Made by a program: the position numbers and the translations under genes | Assembly: GCF_001598475.1 (NCBI RefSeq) | Contig: NZ_BCZA01000008.1 | Span: 124,001 to 188,000, forward strand | Length of the DNA: 64,000 bases | Reading direction: 5' to 3' | Source: Pantoea agglomerans NBRC 102470 | Lineage (GTDB): Bacteria > Pseudomonadota > Gammaproteobacteria > Enterobacterales > Enterobacteriaceae | Shown: one piece after another, positions 54,287 to 64,000 of the stretch | Layout: each line of letters starts with the position of its first letter | Numbering within the stretch: position 1 is the stretch's first letter | The notes under the pieces: generated by a model | What the model saw: the letters and a program-made list of their open reading frames with translations, nothing else | Database searches by the model: none | Told to the model about the DNA's origin: nothing

Positions 54287-55771
54287 TTACGACAGGGTTA
54301 ATAACCAGTGGACGTAAGACTGATAATGGCTTTCCTGCTCCAGCAGCTCACTGCGCAACGGATGGGCCTCCAGCCAGCCCGCGGGCAAGGTCAGATGCAG
54401 GGCATCATCGTCTGCCTGTAGCCGCACCGCAGGCAGGGTGTCATCGCGACGGCGGGTGGAGAAAATAATCGCCAGCCGCAGCAGACGGCACATCCGTTCC
54501 GCCAGCCGCGGCGGCAGGGCGTTCTGCTGCGTCAGCAAAGCCAGATCGATGCTGCCGTTCTGGTTTTGCAGTAAACAGGCCAGCAGCTTCTTCTGCGCCG
54601 GTGTGAAACCAGGAAGATCGAGGTGACGCACCAGATACGCCGCATGCTGCGGCGCATGACGGAAGTCAACGCTCAGGCCGATTTCGTGGATCGCGCAGGC
54701 GCTGAGCAGCAACTCACGACAGCGCTGATCCAGCTTCCACAACGTGGAAACCTGACGGAAAAAGCTCTCCGCCAGCTGACGCACGCGATCCGCCTGCTCG
54801 ACATCAATGCTGAAACGGCGCTGGACGTTATGCAGCGTACGGGTTCGGATATCCCGGTCAATGGGCAGATGCAGCATGCCGTAGACCAGTCCTTCACGCA
54901 GTGCGCCGCCCGCCAGCGTCATGCTATCGATACTGAGCTCCTGGAAGATGGCGATCAGAATCGACAGGCCGCTGGGGAACACCAGCGCCCGCTCCAGCGT
55001 CAGCCCTTCGATTTCCAGCTCTTCCAGTTTGCCGCACTGAATGGCGCGCTGCTTCAGTTGCTGCAGCTTATTCAGCGTGATGCGCTCATCCATGCCCTGC
55101 GCCACCATGATCTCCTGCAGCGCCTGAACCGTGCCAGAGGCACCAACGCAGGCCTGCCAGCCCTGCTCACGCAGTTGCGCTGCAATAGGCTGAATCATCT
55201 CACGTGCCGCCAGCTCGGCCTGGTCAAAGTTCTCCTTTGCCAGATGACGATCGCTGAAGAAGCGCTCCAGCCACGTCACACAGCCCATCGACAGACTGAA
55301 CAACACCGACGCGTGCGAACCATCGCCGGTAGCCAGCTCGGTGCTGCCGCCGCCGATATCGACCACTAAACGCTGGTCGGAACCGCCAGTAGTGTGGGCC
55401 ACGCCCTGATAAATCAGGCGCGCCTCTTCTTCACCGCTGATGACGTTGATGGTACAGCCAAGGATCTGTTGGGCGGTGTCGAGGAAGGTCTGCGCATTGG
55501 CAGCCAGACGCAGCGTGGCGGTCGCCACCACGCGAATCTGATCGGGGGGAATATCCTGCAGTTGTTCAGAGAACAGTCTGAGGCATTGCCAACCCCGCGA
55601 CATCGCGTCGGCTGACAACAGGTTATTTTTATCCAGACCGGCAGCAAGGCGAACCTTGCGCTTAATTTTTGCAACGGTCTGGATACTGCCAGAGACCTCG
55701 CGCACCACCAACATATGAAAGCTGTTAGACCCTAAATCAATCGCTGCATAAAGTGACGATGCGCTTAGCAT
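54287..55771 (-). CDS. gppA: Guanosine-5'-triphosphate,3'-diphosphate pyrophosphatase GppA
   Basis: Converts pppGpp to ppGpp in the stringent response and can act as an exopolyphosphatase. It has 494 residues, the E. coli length, from ATG 55771. Ppx/GppA phosphatase motifs: [14 protein letters not shown] at the N-terminus and [10 protein letters not shown] in the second subdomain; a C-terminal HD-like helical domain follows. The frame is open to 55855, but the homologous start, the rhlB stop 7 bp upstream and AAGG all favour 55771. It forms an operon with rhlB. Confidence 0.96.
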   Translation of the reverse strand: MLSASSLYAAIDLGSNSFHMLVVREVSGSIQTVAKIKRKVRLAAGLDKNNLLSADAMSRGWQCLRLFSEQLQDIPPDQIRVVATATLRLAANAQTFLDTAQQILGCTINVISGEEEARLIYQGVAHTTGGSDQRLVVDIGGGSTELATGDGSHASVLFSLSMGCVTWLERFFSDRHLAKENFDQAELAAREMIQPIAAQLREQGWQACVGASGTVQALQEIMVAQGMDERITLNKLQQLKQRAIQCGKLEELEIEGLTLERALVFPSGLSILIAIFQELSIDSMTLAGGALREGLVYGMLHLPIDRDIRTRTLHNVQRRFSIDVEQADRVRQLAESFFRQVSTLWKLDQRCRELLLSACAIHEIGLSVDFRHAPQHAAYLVRHLDLPGFTPAQKKLLACLLQNQNGSIDLALLTQQNALPPRLAERMCRLLRLAIIFSTRRRDDTLPAVRLQADDDALHLTLPAGWLEAHPLRSELLEQESHYQSYVHWLLTLS

Positions 55772-55778
55772 GGTGGCC

Positions 55779-57071
55779 TTAACCTGAACGTTTACGGTTG
55801 TTGTTGCGTGGAGCACCGCGACGATTGGCGTTATTCCCTCCGCGACGTGGGCCATTGCCGGAACGGCTGCGTTGCAGACGCTTAGGCGGCGGTAAATCCG
55901 TTAACAACGCCTCGCTGCTGTACTTGCTGACCGGGATGCTGTGGCCGATGTACTCTTCAATTGAAGGCAGATTCAGCGCGTATTCTTCACAGGCCAGGCT
56001 GATTGAATGACCGCTGGCGCCTGCACGACCGGTACGGCCAATACGGTGAACGTAATCTTCACAGTCGTCTGGCAGATCGTAGTTAAAGACGTGGGTAACA
56101 GCCGGGATGTGCAGACCGCGAGCAGCCACGTCAGTGGCGACCAGAATATCCACATCACCTTTGGTGAAGTCATCCAGAATGCGCAGGCGCTTCTTCTGAG
56201 CAACGTCGCCGGTCAGCAGGCCGACACGATGTCCATCGGCAGCCAGGTGGCCCCAGATATCTTCACAGCGGTGCTTGGTGTTGGCGAAAATAATGGCGCG
56301 ATCGGGCCACTCTTCTTCCAGCAGGGTCTGCAACAGGCGCATTTTCTCTTCGTTAGACGGATAGAAAAGCTCTTCCTGAATGCGATGGCCGGTTTTCTGT
56401 TCCGGTTCCACTTCCACATATTCAGCACTGTTCATGTGCTCGAATGCCAGTTCACGGACGCGGTAGGAGAGGGTCGCCGAGAACAGCATGCTCAGACGCT
56501 GAGTCGCCGGCGGCATGCGACGGAACAGCCAGCGAATATCTTTAATAAAGCCCAGATCGAACATACGATCGGCTTCGTCCAGCACCATGACCTGAATAGC
56601 ACCGAGGTTGACGTGATTCTGTTTCGCGTAGTCGATCAGGCGACCGGTGGTAGCCACCAGAATATCAACGCCCTGCTCCAGCACTTTAAGCTGTTTGTCA
56701 TAACCGTCTCCGCCATAGGCGAGACCCAGTTTCAGGCCGGTTGAGGCGGTAAGGGGTTCTGCATCTGCATGAATCTGCACAGCAAGTTCACGCGTCGGCG
56801 CAAGAATTAATGCCCGTGGCTGGTTAACCTGACGACCTTCCGCCGCAGGATGAGAGAGAAGATGATGAAACGTTGACGTCAGAAACGCCATCGTTTTGCC
56901 GGTACCGGTTTGCGCCTGGCCTGCAACATCACGCCCTGAAAGCGTAAAAGGCAGAGCTAACGCCTGAATCGGCGTGCAGTATTGAAAGCCTTTAGTATCA
57001 AGGGCTTCCACCACTTTTGGGTGCAGGGCGAAGTCGGAAAACTTCTGTTCAGTTAAGTGTGTTTTGCTCAT
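55779..57071 (-). CDS. rhlB: ATP-dependent RNA helicase RhlB
   Basis: DEAD-box helicase of the RNA degradosome, unwinding structured RNA for RNase E and PNPase. It has 430 residues (E. coli 421). The Q motif ([13 protein letters not shown]), motif [13 protein letters not shown] in [12 protein letters not shown] and HRIGRTGR are present. The C-terminal tail is Arg/Gly/Asn-rich ([22 protein letters not shown]), as expected for the RNase E-contacting, RNA-binding end. It diverges from trxA; gppA follows after 7 bp. Confidence 0.97.
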   Translation of the reverse strand: MSKTHLTEQKFSDFALHPKVVEALDTKGFQYCTPIQALALPFTLSGRDVAGQAQTGTGKTMAFLTSTFHHLLSHPAAEGRQVNQPRALILAPTRELAVQIHADAEPLTASTGLKLGLAYGGDGYDKQLKVLEQGVDILVATTGRLIDYAKQNHVNLGAIQVMVLDEADRMFDLGFIKDIRWLFRRMPPATQRLSMLFSATLSYRVRELAFEHMNSAEYVEVEPEQKTGHRIQEELFYPSNEEKMRLLQTLLEEEWPDRAIIFANTKHRCEDIWGHLAADGHRVGLLTGDVAQKKRLRILDDFTKGDVDILVATDVAARGLHIPAVTHVFNYDLPDDCEDYVHRIGRTGRAGASGHSISLACEEYALNLPSIEEYIGHSIPVSKYSSEALLTDLPPPKRLQRSRSGNGPRRGGNNANRRGAPRNNNRKRSG

Positions 57072-57188
57072 AGTGTGGTAGAATATCAGCTTACTATCGC
57101 TTTACGAAAGCGTATCCGATGAAATAAAGTCAACCAACATTGGTATATTTTACGCCAATTCGCCAGGCATAATCTTGTGGAGTAAAAC

Positions 57189-57521
57189 ATGAGCAGCGAT
57201 AAAATCGTTCATCTGACTGATGACAGTTTCGACACCGACGTGCTGAAAGCCGACGGCGTTACACTGGTAGATTTCTGGGCTGAATGGTGCGGTCCTTGCA
57301 AAATGATCGCGCCAATCCTTGATGAAGTTGCAGAAGAGTATGATGGCAAGCTGACCATCGCTAAGCTGAATATTGATGATAACCCAGGCACGGCACCGAA
57401 GTATGGCATTCGTGGTATCCCGACGCTGCTGCTGTTTAAAAATGGCGAAGTCGCCGCGACCAAAGTGGGCGCGCTGTCTAAAGGCCAGCTGAAAGAGTTC
57501 CTGAACGCCAATCTGGCGTAA
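57189..57521 (+). CDS. trxA: Thioredoxin 1
   Basis: A general cytoplasmic disulfide reductase. It has 110 residues with the active site WCGPC (Cys34, Cys37) and the cis-proline in [11 protein letters not shown]. It is nearly identical to E. coli TrxA along its length. The start has GGAG (TGTGGAGTAAAAC). It is followed by the rho leader. A near-perfect GTCCGGCAG/CTGCTGGAC stem after the stop may act as a weak terminator. Confidence 0.99.
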   Translation: MSSDKIVHLTDDSFDTDVLKADGVTLVDFWAEWCGPCKMIAPILDEVAEEYDGKLTIAKLNIDDNPGTAPKYGIRGIPTLLLFKNGEVAATKVGALSKGQLKEFLNANLA

Positions 57522-57873
57522 TTCAGGGCTGAATGTCCGGCAGTGGTGAATTTATCTCCTGCTGCTGGACGTTCGCTTTCAGGCGTGCTAATTTACCAGC
57601 ACTGCATTACGAACTTACCTTGTAGTTAGCATCTAAAAGTTTTCCCTTGTTGAACCCTGTCGCCCTGTACCTTATAAAGATAGAACGGTTCAGCAATCTT
57701 ACGGTTAGCTCCAACTCTGGCATCACATTCGGACATCTCCCTGCATACCGATCGCCATTCCATACGATGATCGTCAGGAAGAGCCGAAAAGAGCCATTAA
57801 CGGCATGGATTAGTTGCCATACCATTCACGACAAACATTCCGAGTATTACCCCGAGTTTAAGAACCCATCACT
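57522..57873 (+). promoter_or_regulatory. rho leader and promoter region
   Basis: 352 bp between trxA and rho. The last 45 bp (TTCCGAGTATTACCCCGAGT then TTAAGAACC) match the E. coli rho leader as I remember it; in E. coli this leader allows Rho to terminate its own transcript. I do not find an obvious homologue of the rhoL leader peptide. An open frame from TTG 57647 overlaps the rho ATG (ends at 57877) but is not called as a gene. Confidence 0.6.
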
Positions 57874-59133
57874 ATGAATCTTACCGAATTAAAGAATACG
57901 CCGGTTGCTGAGCTGGTTACTCTCGGCGAAAATATGGGACTGGAAAACCAGGCTCGTATGCGCAAGCAGGACATTATCTTTTCAATCCTGAAGCAGCACG
58001 CGAAAAGCGGCGAAGACATCTTCGGTGATGGCGTGCTGGAGATCCTTCAGGATGGATTTGGATTCCTCCGTTCCGGAGACAGCTCCTACCTCGCCGGCCC
58101 TGATGATATCTACGTTTCCCCTAGTCAAATCCGCCGCTTCAACCTCCGCACTGGTGACACCATCTCTGGCAAAATCCGTCCACCGAAAGAGGGTGAACGT
58201 TATTTTGCGCTGCTGAAAGTTAACGAAGTTAACTACGACAAGCCGGAAAATGCGCGTAATAAGATTCTGTTCGAAAACCTCACGCCGCTGCACGCAAATA
58301 AACGTCTGCGTATGGAGCGGGGTAATGGCTCAACGGAAGATTTAACCGCTCGCGTACTGGATCTGGCATCGCCAATTGGTCGTGGCCAGCGTGGTCTGAT
58401 AGTTGCACCACCGAAAGCCGGTAAAACCATGCTGCTGCAGAACATCGCGCAGAGCCTGGCGCACAACTATCCGGACTGTACCCTGATGGTACTGCTGATC
58501 GATGAGCGCCCGGAAGAAGTCACCGAGATGCAGCGTCTGGTGAAAGGTGAAGTTATCGCCTCAACCTTCGATGAGCCAGCTTCACGCCACGTTCAGGTTG
58601 CGGAAATGGTGATTGAAAAGGCCAAGCGTCTGGTTGAGCACAAAAAAGATGTCATCATCCTGCTCGACTCTATTACACGTCTGGCACGTGCTTACAACAC
58701 CGTGGTTCCTGCTTCAGGTAAAGTCCTGACCGGTGGTGTGGATGCCAACGCCCTGCATCGTCCAAAGCGTTTCTTTGGTGCTGCACGTAACGTGGAAGAG
58801 GGCGGTAGCCTGACCATCATCGCGACCGCGCTGGTTGATACCGGTTCGAAGATGGATGAAGTGATTTACGAAGAGTTTAAAGGTACCGGTAACATGGAAC
58901 TGCATCTCGCCCGTAAAATCGCTGAAAAACGCGTCTTCCCGGCGATTGATTACAACCGCTCTGGTACGCGTAAAGAAGAGCTGCTCACCTCTCAGGAAGA
59001 GCTGCAGAAGATGTGGATCCTGCGTAAGATTATTCACCCGATGGGCGAAATCGACGCAATGGAATTCCTCATCAACAAGCTGGCGATGACCAAAACTAAT
59101 GATGAATTCTTCGATATGATGAAGCGTTCTTAA
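57874..59133 (+). CDS. rho: Transcription termination factor Rho
   Basis: A hexameric RNA-dependent ATPase that ends transcription at C-rich unstructured RNA. It has 419 residues, the same as E. coli. The N-terminal RNA-binding domain begins [19 protein letters not shown]; the cold-shock-like fold contains [23 protein letters not shown]; the ATPase P-loop is APPKAGKTM, and LIDERPEEV and the Q-loop follow. Probably autoregulated through its leader. Two terminators follow. Confidence 0.99.
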   Translation: MNLTELKNTPVAELVTLGENMGLENQARMRKQDIIFSILKQHAKSGEDIFGDGVLEILQDGFGFLRSGDSSYLAGPDDIYVSPSQIRRFNLRTGDTISGKIRPPKEGERYFALLKVNEVNYDKPENARNKILFENLTPLHANKRLRMERGNGSTEDLTARVLDLASPIGRGQRGLIVAPPKAGKTMLLQNIAQSLAHNYPDCTLMVLLIDERPEEVTEMQRLVKGEVIASTFDEPASRHVQVAEMVIEKAKRLVEHKKDVIILLDSITRLARAYNTVVPASGKVLTGGVDANALHRPKRFFGAARNVEEGGSLTIIATALVDTGSKMDEVIYEEFKGTGNMELHLARKIAEKRVFPAIDYNRSGTRKEELLTSQEELQKMWILRKIIHPMGEIDAMEFLINKLAMTKTNDEFFDMMKRS

Positions 59134-59147
59134 TCCGATACTGCCTG

Positions 59148-59172
59148 GCCGAACCACAGATTCGGCTTTTTT
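59148..59172 (+). terminator. rho terminator 1
   Basis: Stem GCCGAA/TTCGGC, 7-nt loop, then six T. Confidence 0.88.
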
Positions 59173-59200
59173 AGTCCAGATGCGCAGAAAATCGACCTCA

Positions 59201-59225
59201 CGCCACGTCTCAACGTGGCGTTTTT
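59201..59225 (+). terminator. rho terminator 2
   Basis: Stem CGCCACG/CGTGGCG, 6-nt loop, then five T. It lies 53 bp beyond the first. Confidence 0.82.
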
Positions 59226-59398
59226 CATTTGTGAGCTATAGGATTGAACACTGGCAGGAGCATTTATAATGACTGTGGTAGCGATGGCGAACTTTTGACC
59301 GTTCGTCTGTCTCTTTATGCAGAATTCGGAATCCGACACAGCGATAGGCGCGTTTTTTCGCGTATTGTTGTGCGGGATGTTAGCTGAGAGCGTTTAAC

Positions 59399-60499
59399 GT
59401 GAATTTACTCACTATGAGTACTGAGCTTGGTTTAATTTTTCTCTTTTCCCTGGCTTTCCTCTTTTTTGCTCGAAAAGCAGCTAAAAAAATTGGTTTAGTT
59501 GATAAGCCTAACTCACGTAAACGCCATCATGGCGCGATTCCGTTGGTGGGCGGCATTTCTGTGTTCGCAGGTATCTGCTTTACGTTTGCCATTACCAACT
59601 ACTATCTGCCTCACGCGCTGCTCTATCTGGGCTGCGCCGGTGTTCTGGTGCTGGTTGGCGCACTGGATGACCGTTTCGATATCAGCGTCAAGATCCGCGC
59701 GGTGGTGCAGGCGATAGTCGCGCTGGTGATGATGTTTGGCGCAAAACTCTATCTGCTTAGCCTGGGCTTTATCGTCGGCCCGTTCGAGCTTATCGTGGGG
59801 CCGTTCGGCTATGTGCTGACGCTGTTTGCCGTCTGGGCCGCGATCAACGCCTTTAATATGGTGGATGGGATCGATGGTCTGCTGGGCGGACTCTCCTCGG
59901 TCACTTTTGCCGCCATGGGGATCATCCTCTACTTCGACGGCCAGACCAGCCTCGCGATGTGGTGTTTTGCGATGATTGCCGCCACGCTGCCCTATATCCT
60001 GCTTAACCTCGGCTTCCTTGGCCGTCGCTTCAAAGTCTTTATGGGCGATGCCGGCAGCACCATGATCGGGTTCACCATTATCTGGATTCTGCTGGAAACG
60101 ACGCAGGGTCTGAGCCATCCCATCACGCCCGTTACTGCACTGTGGCTTATTGCCATTCCTCTGATGGATATGGTGGCGATTATGTATCGTCGCCTGCGTA
60201 AAGGCATGAGTCCGTTCTCGGCTGACCGTCAGCACATCCATCATCTGATTATGCGTGCCGGCTTTACCTCCCGTCAGGCCTTTGTGCTGATTACCGTTGC
60301 GGCGGCTATTCTCGCCGGTATCGGTGTGCTGGGCGAATATCTGGCATTTATCCCGGAGTGGGTGATGCTGCTGCTATTCCTGGGCGCGTTTATGGTTTAC
60401 GGCTACTGCCTCAAACATGCATGGCGCGTGGCGCGACGTGTCCGCCGCATTAAGCGCCGTCTGAGCCATCATCGCGAAGCAAAAAACAAATTACCCTGA
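59399..60499 (+). CDS. wecA: UDP-GlcNAc:undecaprenyl-phosphate GlcNAc-1-phosphate transferase WecA
   Basis: Starts enterobacterial common antigen (and often O-antigen) synthesis by transferring GlcNAc-1-phosphate to undecaprenyl phosphate in the inner membrane. It has 366 residues with about eleven membrane helices. Motifs: the DD pair in VGALDDRFD, NMVDGIDGL, GDAGSTMIGF and the HIHH cluster (RQHIHHLIMR). The start codon is GTG, as in E. coli, with GAGAG upstream. First gene of the wec operon, 265 bp after rho. Confidence 0.97.
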   Translation: MNLLTMSTELGLIFLFSLAFLFFARKAAKKIGLVDKPNSRKRHHGAIPLVGGISVFAGICFTFAITNYYLPHALLYLGCAGVLVLVGALDDRFDISVKIRAVVQAIVALVMMFGAKLYLLSLGFIVGPFELIVGPFGYVLTLFAVWAAINAFNMVDGIDGLLGGLSSVTFAAMGIILYFDGQTSLAMWCFAMIAATLPYILLNLGFLGRRFKVFMGDAGSTMIGFTIIWILLETTQGLSHPITPVTALWLIAIPLMDMVAIMYRRLRKGMSPFSADRQHIHHLIMRAGFTSRQAFVLITVAAAILAGIGVLGEYLAFIPEWVMLLLFLGAFMVYGYCLKHAWRVARRVRRIKRRLSHHREAKNKLP

Positions 60500-60526
60500 A
60501 AAGAGCTGATAAAGGATACCTCTGCC

Positions 60527-61576
60527 ATGCCTTCTGACGTTGTGGACAACGAACTGGATATTCGCAGCTTTTGCTGCCGTTTATGGCGTGGCAAGCGCTG
60601 GATTATCGGGCTGGCGCTGCTGTTTGCTCTGGTCGCCTGGCTAGCCACGCTGCTGCTGAAACAGGTCTGGAGCACCACGGCGATCACCGATCGTCCGACG
60701 GTGAACATGCTGGGTTCTTACTATGCGCAGCAGCAATTCCTGACCAATCTGGATGTGCGTAACAACGCCTTAACCCTGGCCGCACCTTCACCTACGGTGA
60801 TGGATCAGGTTTATCAGGAGTTCACCATGCAGCTTGCCTCCTGGGATACGCGTCGTGAGTTCTGGCAGCAAACGGATTATTACAAGAGTCGTAAAACCGG
60901 CAATGCGCATAATGATGCCGCGCTGCTCGACGATATGATCGGCAATATCCTGTTCACGCCCGCTGACGCGGCACATAACCTGCCCGATAACGTCAAACTC
61001 AAAGCGGAAACCGCTGGCGACGCCAATAATCTGCTGCGTCAGTACATCGCCTATGCCAGTGAGCGCGCCGCGCGTCATCTGAATGATGAGCTAAAAGGTG
61101 CCTGGCGGGCGCGTACCGACCAGTTGCAGGCGCAGGTGAAACGTCAGGAAGATGTGGCTAATGCGGTGTTTCAGCGCCAGCAGCATCGGCTGGAGCAGGC
61201 GCTGAAGATCGCCAGCCAGCAGGGCATCAATGAGAAACAGACGCGTGAAGCGGGTGAAAATCTGGCAGACAGCGACCTGTTCCTGCTGGGCCAGCCCGTT
61301 TTACAGGGACAGCTGGATACGCTGCGCGCTACCGGTCCGGAGTTTGATATCAGCTATGATCAGAACAGAGCAATGCTGACCACGCTGCAGACCGGGCCAA
61401 AACTGAACAGCCAGTTCCAGACCTACCGTTATCTGCGTACGCCGGAAGAGCCGGTATCACGTGACAGTCCGCGACGTCTGTTCATGATGATTATGTGGGG
61501 TGCCATTGGGGCATTAACAGGCGCGGGAGTGGCGCTGGCACGTCGTCCGCGTCTGATGTCAGACACGCATGAGTGA
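60527..61576 (+). CDS. wzzE: ECA polysaccharide chain-length modulator WzzE
   Basis: Sets the number of repeat units in enterobacterial common antigen. It has 349 residues. It has the polysaccharide co-polymerase layout: an N-terminal membrane helix (about 27-50), a long periplasmic coiled region (60-315), and a C-terminal helix ([19 protein letters not shown]). The proline-rich family motif before the last helix is partly recognisable as [11 protein letters not shown]. The start has AAGGA upstream. It overlaps an upstream in-frame ATG of wecB. Confidence 0.94.
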   Translation: MPSDVVDNELDIRSFCCRLWRGKRWIIGLALLFALVAWLATLLLKQVWSTTAITDRPTVNMLGSYYAQQQFLTNLDVRNNALTLAAPSPTVMDQVYQEFTMQLASWDTRREFWQQTDYYKSRKTGNAHNDAALLDDMIGNILFTPADAAHNLPDNVKLKAETAGDANNLLRQYIAYASERAARHLNDELKGAWRARTDQLQAQVKRQEDVANAVFQRQQHRLEQALKIASQQGINEKQTREAGENLADSDLFLLGQPVLQGQLDTLRATGPEFDISYDQNRAMLTTLQTGPKLNSQFQTYRYLRTPEEPVSRDSPRRLFMMIMWGAIGALTGAGVALARRPRLMSDTHE

Positions 61577-61586
61577 GAGAAACAGT

Positions 61587-62717
61587 GTGAAAGTTCTGAC
61601 GGTATTTGGTACTCGTCCCGAAGCGATCAAAATGGCACCGCTGGTTCAGGCGCTGGCGCAGGATCCCGCTTTCGAATCGCGACTGTGCGTCACCGCACAG
61701 CATCGCGAAATGCTCGATCAGGTGCTGCGCCTGTTCAAGCTGCAGCCGGACTATGATCTCAATATTATGCGTCCCGAGCAGGGGCTGACCGAGATCACCT
61801 GCCGCATTTTAGAGGGCATGAAAACCGTCCTGCTCGACTTCAAACCGGACATCGTGCTGGTGCATGGTGACACCACCACCACACTGGCGGCGAGCCTGGC
61901 GGCATTTTATCATCAGATTCCGGTCGGGCATGTGGAGGCCGGTCTGCGTACCGGCGATCTCGCCTCGCCATGGCCGGAAGAGGGTAACCGTAAACTTACC
62001 GGTCATCTTGCCCATCTGCATTTCACCCCCACCTCCCGATCGCGTCAGAATCTGTTGCAGGAAAATCTGCCCGATGCGCGCATTATCGTGACCGGCAATA
62101 CGGTCATTGATGCGCTGCTGTGGGTTCGCGACAGGGTGCTGGATGACAGCAATCTGAATGCACAACTGGCGGCGCGCTATCCGTTTCTCGACCCGGATAA
62201 GAAACTGGTGCTGGTCACCGGACATCGTCGCGAAAGCTTTGGTGGCGGCTTTGAACGTATCTGCAGCGCGCTGGCGCAGATTGCCCGCCAGCATCCCGAG
62301 GCGCAGATTGTCTATCCGGTGCACCTTAATCCCAATGTCAGCGAGCCGGTAAACCGGATTCTCAGCGGCATTGAGAATATCATTCTGATTGAACCGCAGG
62401 AGTATCTGCCTTTTGTCTGGCTGATGAACCGCGCCTGGCTCATCCTCACTGACTCCGGTGGCATTCAGGAGGAAGCGCCTTCGCTGGGTAAACCGGTGCT
62501 GGTGATGCGTGACACCACCGAGCGGCCTGAAGCGGTCGACGCCGGCACCGTCAAACTGGTGGGGACCGATATCGCCCGAATCGTGGCGGAGGTCAGCATC
62601 TTGCTGACTGACGACGCTGCCTGGCAGGCGATGAGCCACGCCCATAATCCGTATGGCGATGGCAAAGCCTGTGGTCGTATTTTACAAGCCTTAAAAGATA
62701 ACCGAGCCGAATTATGA
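61587..62717 (+). CDS. wecB: UDP-N-acetylglucosamine 2-epimerase WecB
   Basis: Interconverts UDP-GlcNAc and UDP-ManNAc, the first step to the ManNAcA sugar of ECA. From GTG 61587 it has 376 residues, exactly the E. coli length and start ([20 protein letters not shown]); an ATG at 61569 is in frame but would add six residues and overlap wzzE. Family motifs: [43 protein letters not shown]. Its stop overlaps the wecC start (ATGA), so translation is coupled. Confidence 0.95.
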   Translation: MKVLTVFGTRPEAIKMAPLVQALAQDPAFESRLCVTAQHREMLDQVLRLFKLQPDYDLNIMRPEQGLTEITCRILEGMKTVLLDFKPDIVLVHGDTTTTLAASLAAFYHQIPVGHVEAGLRTGDLASPWPEEGNRKLTGHLAHLHFTPTSRSRQNLLQENLPDARIIVTGNTVIDALLWVRDRVLDDSNLNAQLAARYPFLDPDKKLVLVTGHRRESFGGGFERICSALAQIARQHPEAQIVYPVHLNPNVSEPVNRILSGIENIILIEPQEYLPFVWLMNRAWLILTDSGGIQEEAPSLGKPVLVMRDTTERPEAVDAGTVKLVGTDIARIVAEVSILLTDDAAWQAMSHAHNPYGDGKACGRILQALKDNRAEL

Positions 62718-63973
62718 GTTTTGAAACCATCTCCGTGATTGGACTGGGATACATTGGGCTGCCGACGGCAGCCGTTTTTGCCTCAAAGGGAAAAAAAGTG
62801 GTGGGCGTGGATATCAACGCGCGCGCCGTTGAAACCATCAATCGTGGCGCGATCCATATTGTGGAGCCCGATTTAGATCAGGTGGTGCATGCGGCCGTTA
62901 CGCGTGGCGATCTGCGCGCCACCACGCAGCCGGAAGCCGCCGACGCTTTTCTTATCGCCGTACCAACCCCTTTTAAAGATGAGCATCAGCCCGATCTGCG
63001 CTTTGTGAAAGCCGCGGCGGAGTCGATTGCGCCGGTACTGAAAAAGGGCGACCTGGTGATTCTGGAGTCGACCTCACCGGTGGGCAGCACCGAACAGATG
63101 GCCGACTGGCTGGCGGCGGCGCGTCCCGACCTGCGCTTTCCTCAGCACGGTGATACGCCCGATATTTTTGTCGCCTACTGTCCGGAGCGCGTGCTGCCTG
63201 GTCAGGTGATGGTTGAGCTGATTAACAACGACCGGGTGATTGGCGGCATGACGCCAGCCTGTTCCGCCCGCGCCAGCGAGCTTTATCGGCTGTTTTTAAA
63301 AGGCGAATGCGTTGAAACCAACGCCCGAACCGCCGAGATGTGTAAGCTGACAGAAAACAGCTTCCGTGACGTGAATATCGCCTTTGCCAATGAGCTGTCG
63401 CTGATTTGTGCCGATCAGGGGATTAACGTCTGGGAGCTGATTGCGCTGGCGAATCGCCATCCGCGCGTCAACATTCTGCAGCCGGGTCCAGGCGTCGGCG
63501 GTCACTGTATCGCCGTCGATCCCTGGTTCATCGTGGCGCAGAATCCTGAATTAGCCCGCCTGATCCGCACCGCGCGCGAGGTCAATGACGCCAAGCCTCA
63601 GTGGGTGCTGGACCAGGTGAAAACCGCGCTGGCGGACTGCCTGACGCAGACCGGTAAGCGCGCCAGCGATATCACCATCGCCTGCTTTGGCCTGGCCTTT
63701 AAACCCAATATTGACGACCTGCGCGAAAGCCCGGCGGTGGGCGTGGCACAGAAAATTGCAGAGTGGCACAGCGGCACCACCTGGGTGGTTGAACCCCATA
63801 TTGAGCAGCTTGCTGACGCACTTGCCGACAAAGCCGTGCTGGTCTCTGCCGGGCAGGCGCTGGAACAGGCCGATATTCTGGTGATGCTGGTCGATCACCG
63901 CGCCTTCCGCGCCATTGATGGCGCCAGCGTTCAGCAGAACTGGATTGTCGACACCAAAGGTGTGTGGCGATGA
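62714..63973 (+). CDS. wecC: UDP-N-acetyl-D-mannosamine dehydrogenase WecC
   Basis: Oxidises UDP-ManNAc to UDP-ManNAcA using two NAD+. It has 419 residues (E. coli 420). The Rossmann motif is [15 protein letters not shown]; the catalytic cysteine is in [12 protein letters not shown], preceded by the conserved Lys/Asn segment [18 protein letters not shown]. The C-terminal UDP-binding domain has [15 protein letters not shown]. It overlaps both neighbours by ATGA junctions. Confidence 0.97.
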   Translation: MSFETISVIGLGYIGLPTAAVFASKGKKVVGVDINARAVETINRGAIHIVEPDLDQVVHAAVTRGDLRATTQPEAADAFLIAVPTPFKDEHQPDLRFVKAAAESIAPVLKKGDLVILESTSPVGSTEQMADWLAAARPDLRFPQHGDTPDIFVAYCPERVLPGQVMVELINNDRVIGGMTPACSARASELYRLFLKGECVETNARTAEMCKLTENSFRDVNIAFANELSLICADQGINVWELIALANRHPRVNILQPGPGVGGHCIAVDPWFIVAQNPELARLIRTAREVNDAKPQWVLDQVKTALADCLTQTGKRASDITIACFGLAFKPNIDDLRESPAVGVAQKIAEWHSGTTWVVEPHIEQLADALADKAVLVSAGQALEQADILVMLVDHRAFRAIDGASVQQNWIVDTKGVWR

Positions 63974-64000
63974 GGCGTTTTCTGATCACGGGCGGTGCCG
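63970..64000 (+). CDS. rffG: dTDP-glucose 4,6-dehydratase RffG, first codons (partial)
   Basis: Only ten codons are in the window: [10 protein letters not shown], the start of a Rossmann-fold short-chain dehydrogenase. It overlaps the wecC stop (ATGA). rffG is the next gene of the ECA operon in E. coli (MRKILITGGAGFIG), making dTDP-4-keto-6-deoxyglucose for Fuc4NAc. Identity rests on position and ten residues. Confidence 0.8.
   Translation, partial: MRRFLITGGA

Noticed and set aside
1..64000. CRISPR array, restriction-modification, toxin-antitoxin or secretion system
   Set aside because: No regularly spaced repeats with unique spacers and no genes of these systems were found; yiaG resembles antitoxin HTH proteins but has no toxin partner.

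Overview
The window comes from an enterobacterium, most probably Pantoea or a close relative in the Erwiniaceae. Three things point there. The gene order is a compressed, colinear version of the E. coli 79-81 min region (mtlA, yiaF, yiaG, eptB, a proline tRNA, dpp, bcs, yhjK, dctA, yhjJ, kdgK, yhjG) joined to the E. coli 85 min region (ppiC, rep, gppA, rhlB, trxA, rho, wec). The proteins match enterobacterial families closely along their length. The window also carries two different cellulose operons and small dispersed repeats rather than phage or plasmid genes. The genus is an inference; the order Enterobacterales is well supported.

Layout. 1-1144: 5' part of mtlA (mannitol PTS, minus strand), with an array of CRP-like sites upstream. 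1577-6846: yiaF lipoprotein, a cytoplasmic-type gamma-glutamyltransferase, yiaG, a small HD-domain (p)ppGpp hydrolase-like gene divergent from ohrR, then ohr. 7168-9061: eptB (lipid A/Kdo phosphoethanolamine transferase) and a proline tRNA (UGG). 9044-9810: a repeat-rich patch in which the tRNA 3' end and its terminator are duplicated, followed by a MITE-like element. 10434-16130: dppABCDF dipeptide transporter, in which dppD is broken by a short deletion just after its Walker A motif. A second, inverted copy of the MITE-like element follows dppF, so the dpp operon lies between inverted repeats.

16970-41813 is the main accessory block: a type I cellulose operon (bcsO-Q-A-B-C-D-Z), then convergent bcsE-F-G on the minus strand, then a type II operon (bcsR-Q-A-B-C) divergent from bcsE. 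Only one GH8 endoglucanase (bcsZ), one bcsD and one bcsEFG set are present, so the two synthases probably share them. A PdeK/HmsP-like c-di-GMP phosphodiesterase follows directly and is the obvious candidate to control the PilZ-bearing BcsA proteins and c-di-GMP-binding BcsE.

44162-51864: dctA, yhjJ, an alpha/beta hydrolase, kdgK with a candidate KdgR operator, and the AsmA-family gene yhjG. 51865-59133: ppiC, rep, the rhlB-gppA pair, trxA and rho. 59399-64000: start of the enterobacterial common antigen operon (wecA, wzzE, wecB, wecC, and the first codons of rffG).

The observations most worth checking are the dppD deletion, the tRNA-tail duplication resembling the E. coli tyrT/rtT repeats, the MITE-like pair around dpp with a nearby unoccupied version of its site, and the repeat-rich 260-residue insertion at the N-terminus of the type I BcsB.
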